Part shown: piece after piece, positions 54,397 to 64,000 of the stretch | Layout of the letters: each line of letters opens with the position of its first letter | How positions within the stretch are numbered: position 1 is the first letter of the stretch | Assembly (NCBI RefSeq): GCF_963678635.1 | Contig: NC_087062.1 | Coordinates: 75,200,349 to 75,264,348, forward strand | DNA length: 64,000 nt | Direction of reading: 5' to 3' | From: Symsagittifera roscoffensis | Taxonomy: Eukaryota > Xenacoelomorpha > Acoela > Convolutidae | Notes under the pieces: generated by a model | Seen by the model: only the letters and a program-made list of their open reading frames with translations | Databases searched by the model: none | Told to the model about the DNA's origin: nothing | Position numbers and translations under genes: made by a program

Positions 54397-54681
54397 CTAA
54401 AGCATCGCAAACACGCAGTTAGAAAGACTTTTTCAGCTCAAAAAAACATTGATTCTGAACTCATTTTTTGAACTCGAAAAATAAGTTTGTGAACGAGGAA
54501 AACTAAAACAAATATCTAATTTAGATTTCAAGTTTTCATAGATAGTTTGGTTACACATCATGATATATTACAAATGCGAACAATATGAGCAAATTGAAAA
54601 TTCATCTGTTTGAACACATCATTGAAGCAATTTTTGCCTGAACCAATAACCTATCTTCACGACTTGAGTCACTGGCGCAAT

Positions 54682-54740
54682 CAGGGGCGGATCTAGGATT
54701 TTCAAGAGGGGGAATTTTCAAAATATTTTGAAACATTGTT
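54682..54740. mobile_element. hAT MITE terminal fragment
   Basis: CAGGGGCGGATCTAGGATTT plus about 40 bp, then an abrupt join to a subtype b hairpin-family repeat. Confidence 0.65.
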
Positions 54741-56770
54741 GATCGGGATAAATCGCCACGCATAAATAATTCGCGTTACGGTTTCAGGATTATGAATTAG
54801 TCCAGCGCATGGCCACATTGGCAAATTTTAAACTAACAGAACTATGCAGAAAACGATCGCAGATAAAATATCGTTTTATATTGGATTTCAGGAAATCAAT
54901 ATCTTCAATGCGGTATAAAATTTTTTCGTCAAAAACAATTCGATTGCCGAATAAGTGACTGATTACAAAAATTCACCCCAAGCATAAAAATTCCGTTATC
55001 TTTGAAAGTCGGAACAAAAAAAACATATCGAATAATGTGAGGGTGTATGAAAGAAAGGCTAGTAGATAAAATGGCATAAACTCGAGCTAGCACTCAAAGA
55101 CAGTTACATTTAACTACCTTTAACTTTCCTCTGTTAAAGAATGGAACAAGACTGCTCGTATATCAGGACGAAGCCCTGATTGGTCCGCCTGCACTTTAAG
55201 ACCAACTAAAAAACACTTTGATTACAAACTGACAAATAATGAAACAAGACAGCTAGCATATCAGGGCAAAACCCTGAATGTTCCGACTGCACTCAAGACC
55301 AACTGAAAAGTTTTTTTGGTTGTATAATTGATAAAATCATTGAGAAAAAAAATTTATTTTTCATTTTTTTTCCATTTTATCCCCCCACACGCTTTGTAAG
55401 TTGCTTTTAGCGTCCTGTATTGTGACAAAATTAAACTGTTGGCCTCAATTCAATTTAGAACGCAACAAGACTGCTCGTATCAGGGCGAAGCCTTGAATGT
55501 TCCGACTGCCTTTTAAGTTCTATGGAGCAGTAATAACGTGAAAAAATTAAATGAAAAAAAAATAAAATGATTTTTTTTTCACAAAATTGGATTTTTTTAA
55601 ATGAAAACCATCCCCCACACGCCATATAAAGTACAAAAGAAAAAATTTCGCTCCTTGTAACAATCTAATTATGGCAAATAGGGTTCTTTCAACCAAATTG
55701 GAACGATTTCTAAGACGGAGTAAATCTCCGCTTTTGCGTTAATAGCGCGAAGAATATCGCGCGTTAATTGTCCCACTCTGGCCAAAATGGCAATCTTTAA
55801 ACCCCCATAACTTTACAAAAAATGATCACAGGTGAAATATTTGTTTTTCAAATCTAAGCTCAGGACAACAATACCTTTTGAATGATATAAAAATTCCATC
55901 AAAAACGGCTAGGTAAAAAGTCAAAATTTGTCTGTAGAAAAAACAAATACCCCGAGCAGAAATATTCCGTTACTTTCGTATCGAAAGTCTGAACATTAAA
56001 TTATTTTGCGTCTAGTAACGTATTGTAAAGACCAAACCAATCGGTTCGATTCAATTTGTACTGATTTCTCAGCCGGAGTATATTCCCACTTTGAGGTTCA
56101 GATAACTCAATACAGCACGTCAACATAAGAAGTTTACCAACTAACATGCCTGATTTTATAGAGCAGTCTATGGAGCAGTAATAACAAGAAAAAATAAAAT
56201 GAAATGAAAATAAAATGATATTTTTTTTAATATGAGACTTTTTTTGTAAAAATTATCCCCCACACGCCATATTAAGTACAAAATGAAACCTTTCGCTCCT
56301 AGTAACAAATCAATTATGGCAAATCAGCTTCTTCTAACCAATTTGGAACGATTTCTAAGACGGAATAAATCTCCGCTCACGCGTTAATAGCGTGAAATTT
56401 ATCGCGCGTTAATTGTCCCAAATTGGCCTAAAAGACAATATTTAAGTCCCCATAATTTAACAAAAAATGATCACAGGAGAAAAATTTGTTTTTCAAATTT
56501 AAGCTCAGGACAACAATACCTTTTAAATGATATAAAAATTCCGTCAAAAACGGCTAAGTACAAAGTCGAAAACTGTCTGTAGAAAAAACAAATACCACGA
56601 GCACAAATATTCCGTTACTTTCGTATCAAAAGTCGGAACAATAAATTATTTTTCGTCTAGTAACGTATTGTTAAGACCAAACCAATCGCTTTGATTCAAT
56701 TTTTACTGATTTCTCAGCCGGAGTTTATTCCCATTTTGAGGTTCAGAAAACTCAATACAGCACGTCAATT
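54720..56770 (-). repeat. Array of hairpin-family repeats
   Basis: Successive copies: 54740-55020 (subtype b), 55145-55330 and 55240-55450 (two hairpin ends, TCAGGACGAAGCCCTGA and TCAGGGCAAAACCCTGA), 55460-56000 and 56160-56640 (subtype a, near full length). The last two each continue into the same 120 bp flank (GCGTCTAGTAACGTATTGT), so a larger unit of about 650 bp is duplicated in tandem. Confidence 0.75.
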
Positions 56771-57604
56771 ATATCAAATTATCAGAATTCATAATTTTTG
56801 AAGCCCCAATATATTTTTTAAACGAACGCAGGTGACACTTTTTTTAATACATAGCTTAAACTAAATTAGAACATTAGACAAAACTGCTTGTTTTAAAAAG
56901 TCAAAACTTGTCTAAAGAAAACAGTCTTCCACATACAGTCTTCCAGTTTTTTCAACAAAAGGAAGAACACTACTGCTTAGCAGAATAAAGCGTGTTTGAT
57001 GTTGTTATTTTCGCACAGAAAAATGAAATTACCAAAAAATTAAAAATATCTTTTTTTTTTGTGGAAACCTGACTGATTTCTGAGCCTGATTATTTCACCG
57101 CCATGTTTTTGCGTTGATAGAAAATCGTAAATTCAGCAACCCATAATTATTCTGAATTGGCAATTTTCGAGCCTTTTTATTTTTATGAAATCATAAGGTG
57201 CGACACATATTTTAAAATAACTATCTTTAAATAGCTCGACCCCAATTTTTATTAGTCTCGAGCTCTGGCAGCATACTTACTATCACTTTTGATGGAACTA
57301 GCAGGAAGCTTCCGTCCTTCATTTGAAAATTAGTGCAGCGCAGTGAGGTTGGGCCAATTAGCATTCAACTGGCTCAACATAATTTCTTTTCATTTTTCGA
57401 AACCATATTATTCAGCGGCATTATGTCAACGAAGTGAGAAAAAAAACTGAAAATTTTTAATTCAACTTCACTGCTTTTCGAATACAGTATCATTTATTTT
57501 TGTCAATACCTCAATTTTTTTCGAATTGAACGAATACAAAAAAAACCCAATATTTCTTTAAAAAATGATCAAAGGTGACATTTAGATTATTATATAGCTC
57601 AAAG
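56763..57604. repeat. Segmental duplication copy 2
   Basis: Direct-orientation partner of 30725-31600 with a few single-base differences. Ends where 57605 onward enters another repeat. Confidence 0.85.
57182..57316 (-). pseudogene. Second decayed AGPAT exon 5 copy
   Basis: Almost identical to the decayed copy at 31148-31282, with the same frame break. It sits in a duplicated block (about 56763-57604 equals 30725-31600), outside the LRP exon 2-3 intron and upstream of LRP exon 1 of this window. Confidence 0.85.
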
Positions 57605-57639
57605 AGTACATGTGTACGCAAAAGATTGCACTTTAATTA

Positions 57640-58215
57640 TATCAAATTGGGCCAAATTAGCAATTTTCAAACGCCCGTAAATTTACGAAAAATGAGCACA
57701 GGTGAAATATATTTTTGAATTTGAGCTTAAGATATCAATATCTCTCCGACGGTTGAAAAAACCCGTCAAAAACGCTTAGTTATCAGTTCGATAATTGACT
57801 GAATAAAAAACCACACGAAGCATATTTTTTCCGCACTTCTTCAAAAGTCATAACAAAAAAAATAACTTTTTTGTTTCAACTGTCGTAACGAAAGTAACGG
57901 AATAATGTTGTCGAGGTAGTTTCTTTACTTCAGATACAATTAAACTTTTTAAAAGGCCGTTTTTGACTTTTTTGTGTCATTCAAAAGGTAATGTTGTCCT
58001 GAGCTGAAAATGGAAAAGTTATTTCACCTTTGATCAGTTTTCGTAAAAATATGGGGGTTGAAAGATAGCCATTTTGGCCAATTTGGGACAATTAACGCGC
58101 GATATATTGTTTTTACTCGAATTTGTTACTCGAATTTTTTCATGTTATTATTGCCCCATAGATCTTAAAGGCAGTCGGAACATTCAGAGCTCCAACCTGA
58201 TACAAGCAGTCGTCT
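57640..58215 (+). repeat. Hairpin-family repeats, back to back
   Basis: 57640-57855 runs minus (TTTACGAAAAATGAGCACAG). 57865-58215 runs plus, from ACTGTCGTAACGAAAGTAACGG to AGTCGGAACATTCAGAGC. Confidence 0.65.
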
Positions 58216-58856
58216 TTCAATTATTTTTCAAATTATCATTCACACGTTAATGCAAACTACAAAAGGATGCATTTAGCGCCTCGCATCCTTGTGGCAAAAC
58301 CAAATGACTTGCCTCAATTCAATGACTTACGAGTAACATAAGAACGCAATTATATCCCGTTAATTGTCCCAAATTAGCAGTTTTCAAACGACTATAGTTT
58401 TCATCACAGGTAAAACAAACTTTGTCTGAAGGTAATTTAAAAAATCCGCCAAGATCTTTAAGTTAAAAACTTGAAAAATGACTGAATAAAAAACCACCCA
58501 AGCATAAATATTCTGCTTTTTTCTAATTAACCGGAACAAAAAATCCCGAATAGCAAGAAGTTTGCGGAGAATTGTAATGACCTTGAACAACCTCAGCAAA
58601 ACATCAACAAGTTCACGCTGTATAGATAAGTGGTGATAGTTTGGTTTTGGCTGAGTAATTTGGGCTGATCTTATACCCATTATAGCCATCCAGTATATTA
58701 TAGCCCCCTTAAATGAACAAGATAAAACAAATCAATCAGCACAAGGAAATTACTTGAGCATGTTTGCTTACCTGAAAATAAGTTAACAAACAAAAAAATG
58801 CAATTTTGTACGAATGCTTTCTATAAATCAGAACAACAACCTTATTTCAAGTGAAA
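58216..58856. other. Mixed repeat fragments
   Basis: 58240-58530 contains short diverged pieces of the subtype b repeat (AAATTAGCAGTTTTCAAACG, ACTGAATAAAAAACCACCC). Nothing coding. Confidence 0.4.
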
Positions 58857-60200
58857 GTTTTTAATAGGAAAAAGACCCCATAGTGAAAGTGGATCGGGGT
58901 TGCCGCAATTTACTTTTTAGGCTATTGAGACAGCTGTGTTTTGGTCAATTGCATAATTAAGTGTTTTGCTTTTTGTTCCGACGAAAGTAACGAAAGTAAC
59001 GGAAAATTTGTGCTCGGGGTGGGTTTTTTTCTTCAGACAAATTTCGATTTTTTACCTAGCCGTTCTTGACGGAATTTTTATGCATCATTCAAAAGTTATT
59101 ATTGTCCTGAGCTTAAATTTGAACAGATATTTTACCTGTGATCATTTTTTTTGTAAAGTTATGGGGGTTTAAGGTTTGCCATTTTGGCCAATTTGGGACA
59201 ATTAACGAGCAATATACTTCGCACTATTAACGCATCAACCCTTCTTAGAAATCGTGCCAAATTGGTTGAAGGAAGCTTATTTGCCTTAATTGATTTGTTA
59301 ACAGGAGCAAAATTTATCACTTTGTATTTTAAATGGCGTGCGGGGGATGAATTTACAAAAAATCTCAGTTTTTTTTTGAAAAAAAAATTTTATTTGTTTT
59401 TATTACCCATTAATTTTTTCAAGCTTAAAAGGCAATCGGAACATTCAAGGCTTCGCCCTGATACGAGCAGTCTTGTTGTTACGAATTTCGATACGAAAGT
59501 AACGGAATATTTGTGCTCGGGGTGGGTTTTTTTTTCTTCAGACAAATTTTGAATTTTTAACTAGCCATTTTCGACGGAATTTTTAAATATCATTCAAAAG
59601 GTATTGTTTTCCTGAGCATAAACGTGAAACGATATTTCACCTGTGAGTTTTTTTTTGAAAGGTTTGGGGATTTAAAGATTGCCATTTTGGCCAATTTGGG
59701 ACAATTAACGCGCGATACATTTCGCGCTATTGACGCGTAATGGGAAATTTAATCCGTCTTAGAAATCGTTCCAAATTGGTTGAAAGAAGCTTATTTGCCA
59801 TTTTTGATTTGTTACAAGGAGCGAAATCTATTTTTTTGTAGTTTTTATGGCGTGTGGGGGATGATTTTCTTAGAAAAAATTTTAAATTTTTTGAAGTTTT
59901 TTTTTTTTTTTCATTTTTCTATTACATTTAATTTGTTAATGATATTCATGTTGTTATTTCTCCATAAAACTTAAAAGATAGTCGAAACATTGAGGGCTTT
60001 GCCGTGATACGATTAGTCTTGTTTCAACTTTATTGGCGGAGAATGGCAGAGAATGTCGAAGCCATTTAGCAAACAACGCAAACTAAATTTGTGAAAATTT
60101 AGTTGAGCATTTTTCAATTTTCAATTTCAAATATTTGTTTTAAATCATTAAAGAGCTACATAATCGTTGGTAGATATCACGAGAATTTAAAACAAGACAT
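58857..60200. repeat. Direct duplication of at least 1.34 kb, copy 1
   Basis: Starts TTTTTAATAGGAAAAAGACC and runs without interruption to CACGAGAATTTAAAACAAGAC; the same sequence is at 62656-64000 with a few percent difference. It includes two head-to-tail hairpin-family units (58965-59480, 59480-60020). Confidence 0.9.
58965..60020 (+). repeat. Two head-to-tail hairpin-family units
   Basis: Unit 1 opens TTTGTTCCGACGAAAGTAACG and ends with GGCTTCGCCCTGATACGAGC and AGTCTTGTT; unit 2 starts immediately (GTTACGAATTTCGATACGAAAG) and ends GGCTTTGCCGTGATACG near 60020. This junction shows the family's true ends. Confidence 0.8.
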
Positions 60201-60842
60201 ACTTGCCGAAATCAAATCTCAGATTATATTTCTTTGAACTATAAAACTAACAAATCAGATTGAAATCAGATGCGGTTGAAAAAAAAAACAAACAAAATTT
60301 TTTGGGGCGAACACCAAAGTTACTTAGAAAAAATTTTGTATCACCAACAAAAAAAAAAAAACGAGTCATACAATTTCAATATATGGGAATTGTATGATTA
60401 GCGTTTTTTCAAAAAACGAAAACCTCGGTTTTTTTTATCACCAGACTGTTTTACTAGAATCAAACAGCCGCAGAAATTAGTTTATATCTTTTTTCAAACA
60501 TTTTTTGAAAATGAATGAAAATTGTATGACAAGCATTTTTCTACACACTTGATGTATGGAAATGTATGATAAGCATTTTCGGTGTATGGAGGTCAAACCG
60601 GGCAGTCTGCGTTTAAATTAAACATTGCTGATTGTACTTTTCAGCCAACTAATTTTAATTTAACAAGCATATACTAAGACTTTTAACCTCAACACTCATA
60701 TTTCAAACGTCTATCGCATTTCCTTGCGTTTTTTTTAAAGCTTCACTTAAAATTAAACAAGCCTTGATTACTGCATTAACAGTCAAGTAAAATGCATCAA
60801 CAATCATTCAACATGCAGCAACAAAAAATTGCTTGAGCTTTA

Positions 60843-61121
60843 TGGGGGCGTTCAACAGTGCCGATGTACAACAGTGCCGAAAATGAAAAAGTGTTCGAGA
60901 GTGACAAAAATTGATGATTTTCGGCGGCACTGTTGAACAACAATTTTATTTTCAGCACTTTTGTACTTCGGCACCGTTGATCAACTGCTTACGGGCAATA
61001 CAACAGTGCCTAAGTACAGCAGTAACGAAAACAAATTTATTATCCAACAAGGCTGAAAATTATCAACTTTCGGCATTGTTGAACCTTTTTTTTCATTTTC
61101 GGCACTGTTGTACAGCTCCAT
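60843..61121. mobile_element. DNA element with CAACAGTGCCGAAAATG sub-repeat ends
   Basis: 279 bp. Left: TTCAACAGTGCCGATG, ACAACAGTGCCGAAAATG, then an inverted unit at 60920; right: inverse CATTTTCGGCACTGTTGTAC. At least six units of the motif in both orientations. The 60911-61270 open frame runs through it and is not a gene. Confidence 0.7.
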
Positions 61122-61568
61122 TATATGAAGTAGATAAGCAAGGGGGCTATTCTCATGCGCGAAAGACCGAAGGGGCAAAAAAAAAACTCGTGAGCAAAGG
61201 AACGACAACAAAATTAGCCGAAAGTCAATTTTTAAAAAGAAGAAACTGCCAGTCAGTTAAAATGAATTAAACGAAGTAGTATTTTGCTTCTTTTATGATG
61301 AAACCCTTGGAATATAAAATTTGTTTTTATTCGGCGGCGGTCAGTGACAATTTGAAAATTTTGCATATTTCTGCCGTTTTTATATTCGGTCAATATCAAT
61401 ACTCAGCCCCAGGAAATGTTTAATTTCTTTCCAAATTTTATTTCGAATCTGATTGCCTGATTTTTTTTTCGCGCATTCGGTCTTTTGCGTATGAGGGATT
61501 CCAACGATAAGAAACAGCTATTCGGTTAAGTAGCAGTGTTTAGACAATCGCGTAAACATCCTCGGCAG

Positions 61569-61703
61569 TAAGCAGACAAATACTATATTAACCAGTCAGA
61601 ATCAAGACAAGGAAGAAATTTAGAAACATAATTATTAATTATTTCGTTAGTTCGCTTTCTCATCTCAAATCTGATTGGTTGATATAGTATTTGTCTGCTT
61701 ATT
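61569..61703. mobile_element. Very short inverted-repeat element
   Basis: 135 bp; AAGCAGACAAATACTATATT at the left pairs with ATATAGTATTTGTCTGCTTA at the right, about 33 bp arms with few mismatches. Confidence 0.6.
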
Positions 61704-61736
61704 GACGAGTAGGAATATGTTGGTTGCCAGTCAAAA

Positions 61737-62047
61737 AACAGAATGGTCTAAGGGCAGAATGAGTCCAAGAGCAGAAAAGCCGGAGAAACTTTAATTTTTA
61801 TTAGCTAATTGGCAAGTTAAGTATAAGAATAGTCATTATTAACCAAAATACTAGTAATTTATGCATAATTTGAGAAATGTAATCGAGTTTTTTCCCTAAA
61901 TTCAAGAAAAAAATTAATGTCGTTATTCAATTCATGCATAAATTTTTCCTACTTTTTTTCATCAACTAGCCCGTATAAATCAATTTAAGTTAAAAGTTTT
62001 CTGTTTTTCTGCTTTCGGACCCATTCTGCTCTTAGACCATTCTGTTT
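61737..62047. mobile_element. DNA element with AGAATGGGTCTAAGAGC sub-repeat ends
   Basis: 311 bp. Left AACAGAATGGTCTAAGGGC and GCAGAATGAGTCCAAGAGC; right is the inverse (GACCCATTCTGCTCTTAGACC, CATTCTGTTT). Same architecture as the other sub-repeat elements. Target duplication not evident. Confidence 0.65.
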
Positions 62048-62314
62048 ATTGCTCCACCTCAAAATACGTGGTTGTCAAAATACTGACCGGTTACGAGCTG
62101 TTCTTTGCGTCGAGGAAGTTTGAGAAAAAAATCAAGAACACAATGTTTGAGATACAAAATAAAATGTTGTTCATCTGGTTTGAAACACATGCCAAGAATT
62201 CGAACAAAACATTCACAGAAAAAATTTTTCAACATAAGTTGAAAAATTTCCTTGAAGAACCCAACGAAAGGAATTAAAAGGTAAGAATCACGAAATTGCT
62301 AATTTTTTTTTCAA

Positions 62315-62590
62315 ATATTTGTTTTGTTCCGACTTTCGATACAAAAGTAACGGAATATTTTTGCTCGGGGTGGGTTTTTTTTTCTTCAGACAAAACTCGA
62401 CTTTTTAATTAGACATTTTTGACGGAATTTTTTTTTATTATTTAAAAGGTATTGTTGTCCTGAGCTTAAATTTGAAAAGATATTTCACCTGTGATCATTT
62501 TTCGTAAAGTTATGGGGGTTTGAAAATTGCTATTTTTGGCCAATTTGGGGCAATTAACGCGCTATACTTCGCGCTATCAATTGGAACCAG
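62315..62590 (+). repeat. Hairpin-family repeat, 5' half
   Basis: TTTTGTTCCGACTTTCGATAC to TTAACGCGCTATACTTCGCGC, then truncated. Confidence 0.7.
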
Positions 62591-62655
62591 GTCTAAACTA
62601 GTATTTATCATTGGTTATTATTATGATATTTAGAAGGAAGCTACTTAGAATCGGG

Positions 62656-64000
62656 TTTTTAATAGGAAAAAGACCCCATAGTGAAAGTGGATCGAGGTTG
62701 CCGCAATTTAATTTTTCGGCTATTGAGACAGCTGTGTTTTGGTCAATTGCATAATTAAGTGTTTTGCTTTTTGTTCCGACGAAAGTAACGAAAGTAACGA
62801 ACGGAAAATTTGTGCTCGGGGTGGGTTTTTTTCTTCAGACAAATTTCGATTTTTTACCTAGCCGGTCTTGACAGAATTTTTATGCATCATTCAAAAGTTA
62901 TTAGTGTCTTGAGCTTAATTTTGAAAAGATAATTTACCTGTGATCAATTTTATCGTAAAGTTATGGGGGTTTAAGGTTTGCCATTTTGACCAATTTGGGA
63001 CAATTACCGAGCAATATACTTCGCACTATTAACGCTTCAACCCTTCTTAAAAATCGATCCAGATTGGTTGAAGGAAGCTTATTTGCCTTAATTGATTTGT
63101 TAACAGGAGCAAAAATTATCACTTTGTGTTTTAAATGGCGTGCGGGGGATGATTTTTACAAAAATTCTCGGTTTTTTTTTGAAAAAAAATTTTTATTTGT
63201 TTTTATTACCCATTAACTTTTTTCAAGCTTAAAAGGCAATCGGAACATTCAAGGCTTCGTCCTGATACAAGCAGTCTTGTTGTTACGAATTTTGATACGA
63301 AAGTAACGGAATATTTGTGCTCGGGTGGGTTTTTTTTTCTTCAGACAAATTTTGATTTTTTAATTAGCCATTTTCGACGGAATTTTTAAATATCATTCAA
63401 AAGGTATTGTTTTCCTGAGCTTAAACGTGAAACGATATTTCACCAGTGAGTTTTTTTTGAAAGGTTTGGGGATTTAAAGATTGCCATTTTGGCCAATTTG
63501 GGACAATTAACGCGCGATACATTTCGCGCTATTGACGCGTAAGCGGAAATTTAATCCGTCTTAGAAATCGTTCCAAATTGGTTGAAAGAAGCTTATTTGC
63601 CATTTTTGATTTGTTACAAGGAGCGAAATCTATTTTTTTGTAGTTTTTATGGCGTGTGGGGGATGATTTTCTTAGAAAAAATTTTAAATTTTTTGAAGTT
63701 TTTTTTTTTTTTCATTTTTCTATTACATTTAATTTGTTAATGATATTCATGTTGTTATTTCTCCATAAAACTTAAAAGATAGTCAAAACATTGAGGGCTT
63801 TGCCGTGATACGATTAGTCTTGTTTCAACTTTATTGGCGGAGAATGGCAGAGAATGGCGAAGCCATTTAGCAAACAACGCAAACTAAATTTGTGAAAATT
63901 TAGTTGAGCATTTTTCAATTTTCAATTTCAAATATTTGTTTTAAATCATTAAAGAGCTACATGATCGTTGGTAGATACCACGAAAATTTAAAACAAGACA
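62656..64000. repeat. Direct duplication of at least 1.34 kb, copy 2
   Basis: Partner of 58857-60200, about 3.8 kb away, still matching at the window end. Contains hairpin-family units at 62770-63280 and 63281-63832. Confidence 0.9.

Noticed and set aside
55460-56640. Coding interpretation of conserved blocks in the hairpin-family repeats
   Set aside because: Frames differ between copies and are full of stops; conservation is of DNA, not of protein.

Overview
This window is a piece of an animal (metazoan) nuclear genome. Protein-coding DNA is split into short, GC-richer exons with GT-AG introns. The introns are AT-rich and packed with DNA transposons, MITEs, tRNA-derived repeats and a degenerate non-LTR retrotransposon. 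Introns of 100-600 bp mixed with a few repeat-bloated ones suggest an invertebrate; the sequence alone does not let me name the phylum.

Two genes can be assembled exon by exon, both on the minus strand. (1) A giant endocytic receptor of the LDL receptor-related protein (LRP1/LRP2, megalin) type fills 1-54396. I place 31 exons (6667 nt, about 2222 residues) whose splice phases agree at every junction. Neither end is in the window. From N to C terminus it encodes: the end of a beta-propeller plus EGF; two divergent propellers, each closed by an EGF; a cluster of 10 LDL-A repeats; two Ca-binding EGFs; a canonical YWTD propeller; an EGF-like module; a cluster of 11 LDL-A repeats; an EGF and a Ca-binding EGF; and the start of a last propeller. 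The 10-then-11 repeat clusters match clusters III and IV of LRP1/LRP2. (2) A complete five-exon 1-acylglycerol-3-phosphate O-acyltransferase (AGPAT, 290 residues) lies at 33968-37234, nested on the same strand inside the 14.3 kb LRP intron between exons 2 and 3. Next to it are an intact extra copy of its exon 3 and two decayed copies of its exon 5.

Layout: 1-17.5 kb is the exon-dense 3' part of the LRP window, with a foldback mariner-like MITE, hAT MITEs and a tRNA-like composite repeat in its introns. 17.5-21.3 kb is a repeat-rich intron with a MULE transposon remnant. 21.3-30 kb holds LRP exons for cluster III and the divergent propellers. 30-44.4 kb is the large intron with the nested AGPAT and many nested repeats. 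44.4-54 kb is a 9.6 kb intron with a Tc1/mariner remnant and a CR1/Jockey-like reverse transcriptase relic. 54.4-64 kb, upstream of the first visible LRP exon, is almost all repeats, including a direct duplication of at least 1.34 kb that runs off the window.

The two genes have unrelated jobs: surface endocytosis and lipoprotein/protease uptake versus phosphatidic acid synthesis in the ER. The nesting looks structural rather than functional. The most unusual material is repetitive: a set of DNA elements whose inverted ends are built from short tandem sub-repeats (one carries MULE transposase and a 10 bp target duplication), and an abundant roughly 520 bp non-coding family with a conserved terminal hairpin that forms head-to-tail arrays.
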